NCBI GenBank assembly: GCA_019261985.1
Contig: JAFAQY010000132.1
Coordinates: forward strand, 1 to 64,000
Source of the DNA: Bryobacterales bacterium
Lineage (GTDB): Bacteria; Acidobacteriota; Terriglobia; Bryobacterales; Bryobacteraceae
Direction: 5' to 3'
DNA: 64,000 bases
In this document: piece after piece, positions 52,539 to 61,087 of the stretch
How positions within the stretch are numbered: the first letter of the stretch is position 1
How the letters are laid out: every line of letters begins with the position of its first letter
The notes under the pieces: model-generated
Databases searched by the model: none
Told to the model about the DNA's origin: nothing
The model's input: only the letters and a program-made list of their open reading frames with translations
Position numbers and translations under genes: made by a program

Positions 52539-53612
52539 ATGGCGCACGCAATTTTCTGGGCCGCGCTGACGTGCGTGTTGTACGTGTATTTCGGATATCC
52601 GCTTTTGCTGGTGGCGTGGAGCAGGTTAGGACGGCGTCAGGTAAAGAAGCGCGACTGGGAGCCTTCAGTGAGTCTGCTGATCGTCATGCATAACGAAAGC
52701 AAGAACGTCCGGGGGAAATTAAGCAACTGCCTGGATCTGGATTACCCGAAGAACAAGCTCCAGATCATCGTGTCGCTGGATGCGCCGACGGACGATACCG
52801 AAGCGCTGGCGCGCGAGTATTCCGACGCCGGCGTGGCGGTGATGTGCTCGCATGTGCGCCGTGGCAAGGCGGGGGCGATCAATAGCGGCATGACAATGGC
52901 GCGCGGCCAGATCGTGGTTTTCGCCGATGCGCGCCAGCGCTTCGCCCGCAATGCGGTTCGGGAGCTGGTGGCGAATTTCGCCGATCCGTCGGTAGGCGCC
53001 GTTTCGGGAGAACTGATGCTGATGGACGGCAACGGCCGCGAGGCGTCGAATGCCGTGGGCTTGTACTGGCGCTATGAGAAGGCGATCCGTTCGATGGAGA
53101 GCGACATTCATTCGGTGCCGGGGGCAAGCGGGTCCATTTACGCGATACGGCGCGAGCTGTTCCGGCCGCTGCCTGGAAATACATTTCTCGACGATGTGAC
53201 GATTCCGATGCGAATCGTGCTTAGCGGCAAACGCGCCATCTTCGATTCCAAAGCCCGCGCGTACGATTGTGTCACCGAAACGCCGGAGCAGGAATACGAG
53301 AAAAAGGTGCGCACGTTGACCGGCAACTACGAGCTCTTTGCCGAAATGCCGCAGCTGCTGCTGCCGTGGCGCAATCCGATTTTCATCCAGATGGTTTCGC
53401 ACAAAGCCGGCCGCCTGATCGTGCCGCATTGTTTGGGGGCGCTTTTCGCCGCCAATCTGTTTTTGCTTCACGGCTTTTATTTACTGTTTTTCGCCGGTCA
53501 ATTGGCGTGGTATGGACTGGCGGTAATGGGCTGGATATCGTCCGCGCAGCGCTTTCGCCGCCAAGCGGCGCCCGCGGCGATCCCGCTTGCTGAATCCCGA
53601 AAACAAATATGA
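52539..53612 (+). CDS. glycosyltransferase family 2 membrane protein, C-terminus displaced
   Basis: The processive-type GT2 enzyme has 357 residues: N-terminal membrane segment (FWAALTCVLYVYFGYPLLLV), catalytic domain with SVSLLIVMHNESKNV, IIVSLDAPTDDTEALA, RRGKAGAINSGMTMARG, VVFADARQRF (DxD-like) and FLDDVTIPMRIVLSGKRAIF (ED-type base region). C-terminal membrane segments begin at about 300. The protein stops at PLAESRKQI, where relatives normally continue with one more membrane helix. That helix is encoded one frame over at 53609-53770. It would build or extend the polysaccharide at the inner membrane. Confidence 0.9.
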   Translation: MAHAIFWAALTCVLYVYFGYPLLLVAWSRLGRRQVKKRDWEPSVSLLIVMHNESKNVRGKLSNCLDLDYPKNKLQIIVSLDAPTDDTEALAREYSDAGVAVMCSHVRRGKAGAINSGMTMARGQIVVFADARQRFARNAVRELVANFADPSVGAVSGELMLMDGNGREASNAVGLYWRYEKAIRSMESDIHSVPGASGSIYAIRRELFRPLPGNTFLDDVTIPMRIVLSGKRAIFDSKARAYDCVTETPEQEYEKKVRTLTGNYELFAEMPQLLLPWRNPIFIQMVSHKAGRLIVPHCLGALFAANLFLLHGFYLLFFAGQLAWYGLAVMGWISSAQRFRRQAAPAAIPLAESRKQI

Positions 53613-53770
53613 AAACAACAATTCGAAAACTAATTCAAATCCCGTACACGTTTGTCCTGATGAATTTGGCCGCAGTCGCGGGACTGTATTGTTTCGCGCG
53701 CGGTCATGAGGGTTTTTGGAACTCCGTGCCCATGGGCACGCAACAGCCGCAAGGCTTGAGGCACGTATAA
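53609..53770 (+). CDS. 53-residue ORF encoding the missing last membrane segment of the GT2 enzyme
   Basis: The ATG overlaps the GT2 stop as ATGA. The product has one membrane helix (YTFVLMNLAAVAGLYCFARG) and ends after GFWNSVPM. In related glycosyltransferases this kind of sequence (PYTFVLMN...AGL..F.RG) follows directly on the preceding helices in the same chain. So either a frameshift split the gene, or the two pieces are made separately by coupled translation and associate in the membrane. Confidence 0.55.
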   Translation: MKTTIRKLIQIPYTFVLMNLAAVAGLYCFARGHEGFWNSVPMGTQQPQGLRHV

Positions 53771-53785
53771 CCATCAAATACCAAC

Positions 53786-54931
53786 ATGGCAAGCTATGGA
53801 ACTGCCCCTTCGATCGCTGCCGTGCTTTCGCCGGAGATCCGTGTAGAGACCATTTCCGGCTACCAGGAGTTTTTGAATTTAAAGCCCGCTTGGGACCGGC
53901 TGGTGGCCGAAGCAGGTATCGATCACCCGTTTCTCGAGCATGACTGGTTGAGAACATGGTGGGACTGCTTTGGCGAAGGCAACCGCCTGCACATTGTTGT
54001 GGCTAAGGCCGGCGACCACCTTGAAGCGATCGCCCCGCTCATGTGGAATTCGGGGCGGATGTGGGGAATGCCGGTCAAGCGGCTAAGTTTCCTGTATAAC
54101 GATCATGTTCCGCGCGCGGGATTTATCGTTTCACCGGGCGCGCCCGGAGCGTATAAGGCCATTTGGAACCATTTGCGGGACGATCGCTCGTGGGATCTCC
54201 TGCAGTTATGCCAGTTGCCCGAGACATCGCCCACGCTTTCGGCAGTGAGAGAACTGGCAGCTCAGGATGGCTTCCCTGCCGGCGTCTGGAATTCCGGCGC
54301 ATCGCCTTACATCCGTTTAGCGGGAACCTGGGAGGGATACCTGGCGGGCCTGGATTCGAAATTTCGCGCGAACCTAAGAAATCGCATCAAGCGCCTCGGC
54401 GCCGTCGGACCGGTGAAACTGGACGTCGTTACCTCGGCGGATCCGGACGTGATGGATGCCGGTTTTGAATTGGAGGCAGCGGCTTGGAAAGGCACCCACG
54501 GAACCGCGATCTCCTGCGACCGGCGCTTGGAACGTTTCTACAGGGAATTCGGACGCCGCGCCGCGGATCGCGGCTGGCTGCGGCTGAATTTTCTTGCAGC
54601 CGGCAATACGCGCATCAATTTCGATTACTCGCTCGCTTACAAGAACTCGCTGTATATTCTCAAGTCCGGTTACGATCCGACCCATTCCGCGTATTCTCCC
54701 AATAATTTGATGATCTGCAAACTAGTGGAACGCGCATTTCAAGAAGGAATGGACACTTACTATTTCTTGGGCGACGCGGTGGACTGGAAGCTCCGGTGGA
54801 CCGATACGGTGGAACACAGTTGTTGGCTGTACGTCTTTTCGAACACCTTAGCGGGCCGCCTGCGCCGCACGCTGAAATTCCAGCTTTCGCCGATGCTTAA
54901 AAAAATATTACGCCGGGAGGCCCCGCGTTGA
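53786..54931 (+). CDS. GNAT / FemAB-like acetyltransferase (Acetyltransf_6)
   Basis: The 381-residue protein of the exopolysaccharide/cellulose-locus GNAT type (BcsL-like): PAWDRLVAEAGIDHPFLEHD, WLRTWWDCFGEGNRLHIVVA, PLMWNSGRMWGMPVKRLSFL, SKFRANLRNRIKRLG, LRLNFLAAGNTRINFDYSLA, YILKSGYDPTHSAYSPNNLM. Members are thought to acylate amino-sugars of surface polymers with acyl-CoA donors. The C-terminal tail is basic (RLRRTLKFQLSPMLKKILRR). It ends exactly where the aminotransferase begins, and a second GNAT follows that gene. Confidence 0.82.
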   Translation: MASYGTAPSIAAVLSPEIRVETISGYQEFLNLKPAWDRLVAEAGIDHPFLEHDWLRTWWDCFGEGNRLHIVVAKAGDHLEAIAPLMWNSGRMWGMPVKRLSFLYNDHVPRAGFIVSPGAPGAYKAIWNHLRDDRSWDLLQLCQLPETSPTLSAVRELAAQDGFPAGVWNSGASPYIRLAGTWEGYLAGLDSKFRANLRNRIKRLGAVGPVKLDVVTSADPDVMDAGFELEAAAWKGTHGTAISCDRRLERFYREFGRRAADRGWLRLNFLAAGNTRINFDYSLAYKNSLYILKSGYDPTHSAYSPNNLMICKLVERAFQEGMDTYYFLGDAVDWKLRWTDTVEHSCWLYVFSNTLAGRLRRTLKFQLSPMLKKILRREAPR

Positions 54932-56070
54932 TGTACGTCTCGCCATGGCCAGGATTGACAATTGGCGATGTGTTTGGAAAGAGCGAAATAGGGAAAATGC
55001 CGTATCCATTCGATGCCACAAGTCGAACCGCGTTTCATGTGGCGCGCGGCGGAATTTTTCATCTGTTTCGCGCTTTGGCGTTCAGGCCAAAAGAAACTGT
55101 ATTCGCGCCGGATTACCACAGCGGGAGCGAAGTGGCGGCGATTCATGCGGCCGGGGCGCGTACGATTCTTTATCCGATTGCCCGGAATTTTGAGATCGAC
55201 ATGGATGCGTTCCGGTGTCTTTTTAAAAGACACACGCCGCGCGCGGTGTATGTGATTCATTATCTCGGCTGGCCGCAGCCGATCGAAGAAATTGCGCGTC
55301 TGTGCATCGAGAACGAATGCGTGCTGATCGAGGATTGCGCGCTGGCGCTATTGAGCTGCCTCGGCAAGCGTCCGCTGGGCAGCTTTGGAGATTACTCCGT
55401 CTTTTGTCTGTACAAAACGCTGCCGGTGCCGAACGGGGGCATGCTGGTGCAGAACCGGCACCGCATGTATAACCTGCTGAATCTGCGATTGGATCCTTGC
55501 CCGCCGGCGGCCGTTGCGGGGCGATGCGCGGAGTTGGCGCTGGAAGCGCTTCGGTCGCGGTTCGACTTGACCGGAAAAGCCCTGTTTTCCCTGAAGCAAA
55601 GTATCGGGCGACGCATGCGATCGGCCGGCGTGAAGCACGCTCCAGTCGGCAATTTGGCGTGGAACATCAACCTGGTGAACCTGGCTATGTCGCCGGTGAG
55701 CGACCGGGTGATCAAAGGCCTGGATTACAGCAGTATCCGCGAAAAACGCAGAGCGAACTTCGAACACCTGCAGCAACGGATTGGAGATCGGGTGTGTATG
55801 CCTCGCCGGGATCTACCGGAGGGCATGTGCCCGCTTTTTTTCCCGGTACTCGTGCGCGACAAACGCGCTACGGCGCAGGCGTTAAGGCGAAAGGGCGTGG
55901 AGGCGGTAGAGTTCTGGAGCGACCGGCAAAAACCCGCCGGAATTTCACCTGATGCCATGTTTTTGAGGGATCACGTCCTCGAGTTGCCGATTCATCAGGG
56001 CGTAAATAGCTCGCAAATCGAATTCATCGCCGATGAGGTGCTGCGATTGAACCCGGAGCCGCCATGCTGA
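54931..56070 (+). CDS. DegT/DnrJ/EryC1/StrS-family PLP aminotransferase
   Basis: The sugar aminotransferase has about 379 residues. ATG at 54931 (TGATG overlap with the upstream stop). Features: VARGGIFHLFRALAF, VFAPDYHSGSEVAAIHAAG, VIHYLGWPQPIEEIARLC, LIEDCALALLS (Asp contacting the PLP ring) and SVFCLYKTLPVPNGGML carrying the PLP-binding Lys. C-terminal DYSSIREKRRANFEHLQQRI and FPVLVRDKRATAQALRRKG. It would make an amino sugar for the polymer. Placement between two acyltransferase genes fits N-acylation of that amino group, as in N-acylated deoxyaminosugars. Confidence 0.87.
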   Translation: MYVSPWPGLTIGDVFGKSEIGKMPYPFDATSRTAFHVARGGIFHLFRALAFRPKETVFAPDYHSGSEVAAIHAAGARTILYPIARNFEIDMDAFRCLFKRHTPRAVYVIHYLGWPQPIEEIARLCIENECVLIEDCALALLSCLGKRPLGSFGDYSVFCLYKTLPVPNGGMLVQNRHRMYNLLNLRLDPCPPAAVAGRCAELALEALRSRFDLTGKALFSLKQSIGRRMRSAGVKHAPVGNLAWNINLVNLAMSPVSDRVIKGLDYSSIREKRRANFEHLQQRIGDRVCMPRRDLPEGMCPLFFPVLVRDKRATAQALRRKGVEAVEFWSDRQKPAGISPDAMFLRDHVLELPIHQGVNSSQIEFIADEVLRLNPEPPC

Positions 56071-57236
56071 CGGAAGCATCCGCGGCCGCGGCGATCGCTC
56101 CGCTAAGCAACGAGGGAGAACTGCCTCATCGTTGGAACGAATTGCTGCAATCAAGCGATGCGAATTGCCTCTTTCTGACATGGGAGTGGATTAACACGTG
56201 GTGGAAACATCTGGGCGGACGGAGGAAATGGTCTGTTTTAGGCGTGCAGAAAGATAACGCGCTTACAGGGTTGGCGCCGCTATGCACGCAGCCGCGTTGT
56301 TTTCGCCGGGGTCAATTTTTACATGAGGCAGTGTTCCTGGGAAGCGGTCTTGCCGGCGCGGATTATCTGGATATGATTATTCGCCGCGGTCACGAAGATC
56401 AGGCATGCGAGTTGCTCTCGCAACATTTAGTGCTTCGTAAAACGAGCGCTCGCTGGAACAACTTGTGTCGAGGCGCATCCAGCGCGGAGGCAGTGGCGCG
56501 GAGAATGCAGCGGAAGGGCTGGAGTCTGGTGGAGGCGGCGGTGAATGTTTGTCCGTGGATTCCGCTGCATGGGCATACGTGGGAGTCGTATCTTGCCACG
56601 CTCGGCTCCGAACATCGCTACGCATTCAACCGGAAATGGAAGAAGCTGAACCGCGATTTCACGGTCCGCCTGGAGGGGGTTCGCGATCCGAAGGATTGCG
56701 CCGCTGCAATGGACACGCTGATCCGTTTGCATAGGCTGCGCTGGCAAACGCGCGGCGGTTCCGACGCTTTTAAAAGCACGGAGCTGATGGAGTTCCATCG
56801 TGAGTTTGCGGCGGTGGCTTTGGCGCGCGGGTGGTTGCGGCTCTATCAATTGACGGTTAATGAGAAGCCCGCGGCAGCGCTATATGGATTTCTTTACGAG
56901 CGGAAGTTCTATTTCTTCCAATCGGGGTTGAACCCCGATTTCGAAAAATACAGCGTGGGATTGATTCTGATGGGTTTGTCGATTCGGAGCGCGATCGAGG
57001 AGGGCGCCCAAGAATACGACCTGCTGCACGGAGACGAAGTCTACAAACGCCATTGGGCGCGATCGGTCCGGATCCTGAGCAGACTGGAATTGTATCCGCC
57101 GGGGGTACCCGGCTGGAGCCAAAAGTGGACAAAACGGTTGGCCAGATCCACGGGGCGCATGTTGACCAGGGGGCGGCGGCGCTTTGTGGAACCGGCTGGG
57201 GGAGGGAGCCAAATCGCATGGTCCGAAACAGGCTAA
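56064..57236 (+). CDS. second GNAT / FemAB-like acetyltransferase
   Basis: The 390-residue protein is of the same family as the product of 53786: NCLFLTWEWINTWWKHLGG, VLGVQKDNALTGLAPLCTQP, YAFNRKWKKLNRDFTVRL, GWLRLYQLTVNEKPAAALYG, FYFFQSGLNPDFEKYSVGL, DLLHGDEVYKRHWARSVR. The two are clearly diverged, so they may act on different positions or acyl donors. It overlaps the aminotransferase gene by seven bases and the deacetylase gene by 19 bases. Confidence 0.82.
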   Translation: MLTEASAAAAIAPLSNEGELPHRWNELLQSSDANCLFLTWEWINTWWKHLGGRRKWSVLGVQKDNALTGLAPLCTQPRCFRRGQFLHEAVFLGSGLAGADYLDMIIRRGHEDQACELLSQHLVLRKTSARWNNLCRGASSAEAVARRMQRKGWSLVEAAVNVCPWIPLHGHTWESYLATLGSEHRYAFNRKWKKLNRDFTVRLEGVRDPKDCAAAMDTLIRLHRLRWQTRGGSDAFKSTELMEFHREFAAVALARGWLRLYQLTVNEKPAAALYGFLYERKFYFFQSGLNPDFEKYSVGLILMGLSIRSAIEEGAQEYDLLHGDEVYKRHWARSVRILSRLELYPPGVPGWSQKWTKRLARSTGRMLTRGRRRFVEPAGGGSQIAWSETG

Positions 57237-58270
57237 AAACAGGGGCAGCGCACCTTCTATACCGAACCGGTTTATATAAGTTCATCGGCTCCCTGAACGG
57301 GACCAAGAATCTCCCGGTGGTGATTGGCTATCACCGCGTGGTGGAGGATTTCGCGGCGAGCCTGAGGACGTCCATTCCTTCGATGCTGGTTAGCCGGCAG
57401 ATGTTTGAGCGGCATCTGGATTGGATCGGGCGGCGATACCGCGTGGTGGGCTTGGAGGAATTGGGCGCCCGCATGGAAGCTGGCGAGCAGTTACCGCCGA
57501 GGACGGCGGCCATTACGTTCGATGACGGGTACGCCGATTTTTACGAACAAGCCTTGCCCGTCCTTCAGAGAAAAGGTTTTCCGGCGGCGGTATTTGTGGT
57601 GACGGGTCTTGCCGGCACGAACAGGATTCCGGATCATGACCGGCTGTACCTCCTACTGACCCGCCGAATCGGACGGCGAACGCTCCCTATCGGCCAAGGA
57701 ATGTGGGTGCAGGGCATCGATCAAATGACGCCCTATCAGGCCACGCGCATTCTGATCGAGAGCCTCCCTTCGTCCGCGATCAGCCAGGTGATCGAGACGC
57801 TGGAGAAAGAGGACGAGCTTCCAGAAGCGGACCTGAAACCGTTTCGCTTGCTGGATTGGGACCAGCTACAGAAGATCAAGCGCGCCGGCGTGACGATCGG
57901 CTCACACACGCAGAGCCATATCGTGTTAACGAACGAAACAGCGATGCGGGTAACGGAGGAATTAGCCGGGTCGCGCGCAGAATTGGAACACAAGCTGGGA
58001 GGGACTTTCAGGCACTTCGTTTATCCGAGCGGGCTTTTCACCATGAATGCCGTAAAACAAGTGGCCGACGCAGGATACAAATTCGCATACATTGGCTGCA
58101 CTCACCGCAGCCCTGAGTATCCGCTATTGACTTTGCCCAGAACAGTGCTGTGGGAACGCTCGTCGCTGAATTCCGATTATGCCTTTTCAGGCTCCGTTTT
58201 GAGCTGCCAGATCCATCACGCATTAAGCATCGGGGGGACATGCCGGCAACAGCATTCGGCGGTGAATTGA
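57218..58270 (+). CDS. polysaccharide deacetylase (NodB homology)
   Basis: The carbohydrate esterase family 4-type protein has about 350 residues. ATG at 57218 with GGGGGAGGG upstream. It begins MVRNRLKTGAAHLLYRTGLY; NLPVVIGYHRVVED, TAAITFDDGYADFYEQALPV with the catalytic TFDDG, GFPAAVFVVTGLAG, GVTIGSHTQSHIVLTN with metal-binding His residues, and FRHFVYPSGLFTMNAVKQ. It removes N-acetyl groups from amino-sugar polymers or their lipid-linked precursors. A longer in-frame start at 57053 lies deep in the preceding gene and is rejected. Confidence 0.9.
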   Translation: MVRNRLKTGAAHLLYRTGLYKFIGSLNGTKNLPVVIGYHRVVEDFAASLRTSIPSMLVSRQMFERHLDWIGRRYRVVGLEELGARMEAGEQLPPRTAAITFDDGYADFYEQALPVLQRKGFPAAVFVVTGLAGTNRIPDHDRLYLLLTRRIGRRTLPIGQGMWVQGIDQMTPYQATRILIESLPSSAISQVIETLEKEDELPEADLKPFRLLDWDQLQKIKRAGVTIGSHTQSHIVLTNETAMRVTEELAGSRAELEHKLGGTFRHFVYPSGLFTMNAVKQVADAGYKFAYIGCTHRSPEYPLLTLPRTVLWERSSLNSDYAFSGSVLSCQIHHALSIGGTCRQQHSAVN

Positions 58271-58272
58271 AA

Positions 58273-59547
58273 ATGTACTACCGGCAGGCAATGACAGGAA
58301 TTCGAGGAGCGGCATCGCCGCCCGTAGCAACTCGCTTAGAAGAGAGCCAGGCCCAGCCGCTGACCCCATCGTACTGGCTGCTGGTGGTGTTCATCGGGCT
58401 GCTGTACGCGAATCTTCCGCTTGTTTTTCCGGCCTCGGAAGTCTTGCATCCGGCCAAAATTCTAGGTGGCGCCGGGATTCTCGCCGTCCTGCACGAGACA
58501 TTTGTACGGGGCAAGAGATTTGAGGTTTCATGGCCGGATGCCGCCTTCCTGCTGGCGTTTTTCGCCGCGGCAGCGCTCTCCTGCTTGACGGCGTTGTGGC
58601 CGGGATATGCATTCGAAGCCGTGTCCAACTTGATCAAGATGGTGATCGTCTATATGTTCCTGGTCACTTGCGCGACCACGGAACGCGCTATTCAGGGCGT
58701 GATGTGGACGATGGTGGTGGGCGGATTGGCCCCCGCGCTGGGCACTATCAAGAATTTCCTGCAAGGCAATGTTCAGGAGGGGCGGGCGGCATGGGTTGGA
58801 ATTTTCGCGAACCCAAATGAAGTTGCCTACACGCTTGTGATCTTACTGCCGCTGATGGTGTACCTGGGAGGGACGCGAGGATGGTTCGCGCGGCTGGCGC
58901 TGCTAGGGACGGCGTGCATATTTTTGGCCGCCATCTTCGTCACGTTCTCGCGCGGAGGACTTGTGGGCCTGGTGGCGGCACTGGGGATCTATGCCTGGCG
59001 GAAACGTAGCGTGTGGTTCCAGGCGATGCTGGTGGCGGCGATCGTGGGCGGATTGGCATTCGGCGCTCAATACTGGTCGCGGCAACAGGACTTTTCGCAA
59101 TTGACTCAAGACGTCAGTTTTCAACAGCGGATAGCGACTTCGAAAGCGGGGATCGAGATGTTCATCGATCATCCTCTTCTAGGAGTGGGCATCGCCTGCT
59201 CCGTAGTCGCATGGCCGCTGTATGCTCCGCACGATCTTTATACTCGCGGCGCGCTCATCACTCACAACACTGTCATACAAGCCCTTAGTGAAACGGGAAT
59301 TCTCGGATTCATTCCTTTCGTACTGTTTATCGGCGCGGGTATCGTGCACGCGCGGAGGTTGACCCGGAGCGAGGACGAGGCAACCGCGAATATGGGCGCG
59401 GCTATCGAAGCCTCCCTGTGGGGACTGGTGGTGTGCGGGATGTCGGGAGGATACATACTGACCTGGTTCCCGTACCTCCTGCTGGGATTAGCGGGCGCGG
59501 CGAGGCGAGTTGCGGAAACAAGGGAGGAAATCGATGACACCTATTGA
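58273..59547 (+). CDS. O-antigen ligase/polymerase family membrane protein
   Basis: The polytopic protein has about 424 residues and ten or more membrane segments. The Wzy_C-type periplasmic loop (FSQLTQDVSFQQRIATSKAG, FIDHPLLGVGIACSVV, LITHNTVIQALSETGILGF) contains the conserved GVG and HN residues. NFLQGNVQEGRAAWVGIFAN and VTFSRGGLVGLVAALG precede it. It would polymerise or ligate repeat units on the outer face of the inner membrane. The start at 58273 (three bases after the upstream TGA) is preferred; an ATG at 58240 is possible. The 3' end overlaps the flippase gene by 14 bases. Confidence 0.85.
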   Translation: MYYRQAMTGIRGAASPPVATRLEESQAQPLTPSYWLLVVFIGLLYANLPLVFPASEVLHPAKILGGAGILAVLHETFVRGKRFEVSWPDAAFLLAFFAAAALSCLTALWPGYAFEAVSNLIKMVIVYMFLVTCATTERAIQGVMWTMVVGGLAPALGTIKNFLQGNVQEGRAAWVGIFANPNEVAYTLVILLPLMVYLGGTRGWFARLALLGTACIFLAAIFVTFSRGGLVGLVAALGIYAWRKRSVWFQAMLVAAIVGGLAFGAQYWSRQQDFSQLTQDVSFQQRIATSKAGIEMFIDHPLLGVGIACSVVAWPLYAPHDLYTRGALITHNTVIQALSETGILGFIPFVLFIGAGIVHARRLTRSEDEATANMGAAIEASLWGLVVCGMSGGYILTWFPYLLLGLAGAARRVAETREEIDDTY

Positions 59548-61084
59548 ACGTGCCGCGAATACCGACTCCGTCGCCAAACCGGCGCTGGTTTTGATGACCG
59601 GCCGCATGCTGGCGTTCGCGGCGACATTCTTTATACCCGTCGTGCTTGCGCGGAGTTTTAATCCGGCTCAATTCGGAACATATAAACAGCTCTTTTTAAT
59701 TCAAAGCACTATTTTTTATATCGCGCAAATGGGCATGGCGACAAGCTTGTATTATTTCCTGCCTTTGAGCCGGCAGGACGCCGGGAGATATGTCGCCAAC
59801 TCCCTTGTGTTTCTGGCCGGAACCGGGCTGGCCGGCATGGCTTTTATCAGCGCCACAGCGCCGCAGCTTGCGCGCTGGATGAGTAACGATGCCCTCGCCC
59901 CGTATCTGCCCTGGATGGGCGCTTACCTGGCCCTGACGATGATCGCCGCGCCCTTCGAGATCGTGTTGATCGCGCGGGCGCGGTACCCGTGGGCCTCGGC
60001 CGCATATGCGTTAACGGACATTGCCAGAGCGGCGGCGCTCATTTTGCCGGCGCTATCTCAGCGCCTGGATTGGGTTGTAGAGGGCGCGGCGGCAATGGCG
60101 GCCCTGCGAGCGGCGGCGGCTTTGTTTTACTTCCGGAAGGAATTCGGCCGGGATCTGACGCCGGATTCGGGGCTGTTCCGGCGGCAGTGGGCTTACGCAT
60201 TTCCGTTCAGCATCGCGGTGATGATCGAAATTGTGCAGGGTAATTTGCCTCAATATCTGGTGTCCTATTTGACAAATCCGGCCGCGTTCGCGATCTTCGC
60301 GGTCGGATGCCTGCAGATTCCGCTGGTGGATCTGGCGACCTCTCCGTCAAGCGACGTGATGATGGTCAAGATGCAGGAAAGCATCGCCCGCGGCGCCAAA
60401 GCCGCGGTGCTCGGAATCTGGCACGACACCACATGGAAACTCGCGGTGCTGTTTCTTCCTTTAACCGCACTGATGATGTCAGGGGCGCACGAGATCATCC
60501 TGATGCTGTACACGCCGCGCTACCGGGAAAGCGTGCCGTTGTTTACGATCTGGGCGCTTTTGATCCTCACTTCTACTTTGCAGGTGGACGGAGTTTTGCG
60601 CGTGTTCGCGGAAACACGATTTCTGTTGGTTCTGAACTTAACGCGGCTGGCGATTGTGGCGGGACTGATCCAGGTTTCGCTGCGGAGCCTGCATCTGGCC
60701 GGACCGGTTATCGTTATCGTGCTCGCGAATGCGTGCTTTAAGCTACTGGCGCTTGTACGCATGCGAAAGCTGCTTAATTGCAGCTTCGGACAACTGCTGC
60801 CTTGGAGGCGTTTGGGTCCGCTGCTTCGCGCCTCCATCGGCGCAGTCGGACCGGTGCTGTTGCTGAAGTCGCAACTGCATATGTCGCCGTTCCGGGTGCT
60901 GCTGGCGATCGGGCCCCTGTACATCGTGACGTATGTGGCGCTGATCTGGCGCAGCTCATTACTTGAAGAGAACGAGCGGACCGCGATCGTGAATTGGGTC
61001 CGTAGAGCGTTTCAGCGGGCGAGCGGACTGATCGGCCGTGAAGCCCCGGCGGGAGCGCTCGAGACCGCGCAATCGGGAGATTAA
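59534..61084 (+). CDS. polysaccharide flippase, Wzx / MATE-like (MOP superfamily)
   Basis: The protein has about 516 residues and 12-14 predicted membrane segments. GGAGGAAATCG precedes the ATG at 59534. LVLMTGRMLAFAATFFIPVV, ARSFNPAQFGTYKQLFLIQS, GMATSLYYFLPLSRQDAGRY and YAFPFSIAVMIEIVQGNLPQ fit the polysaccharide-transporter family. It moves lipid-linked repeat units across the inner membrane before polymerisation. The neighbouring polymerase and Wza/Wzc genes complete a Wzx/Wzy-dependent pathway. Confidence 0.87.
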   Translation: MTPIERAANTDSVAKPALVLMTGRMLAFAATFFIPVVLARSFNPAQFGTYKQLFLIQSTIFYIAQMGMATSLYYFLPLSRQDAGRYVANSLVFLAGTGLAGMAFISATAPQLARWMSNDALAPYLPWMGAYLALTMIAAPFEIVLIARARYPWASAAYALTDIARAAALILPALSQRLDWVVEGAAAMAALRAAAALFYFRKEFGRDLTPDSGLFRRQWAYAFPFSIAVMIEIVQGNLPQYLVSYLTNPAAFAIFAVGCLQIPLVDLATSPSSDVMMVKMQESIARGAKAAVLGIWHDTTWKLAVLFLPLTALMMSGAHEIILMLYTPRYRESVPLFTIWALLILTSTLQVDGVLRVFAETRFLLVLNLTRLAIVAGLIQVSLRSLHLAGPVIVIVLANACFKLLALVRMRKLLNCSFGQLLPWRRLGPLLRASIGAVGPVLLLKSQLHMSPFRVLLAIGPLYIVTYVALIWRSSLLEENERTAIVNWVRRAFQRASGLIGREAPAGALETAQSGD

Positions 61085-61087
61085 GAC

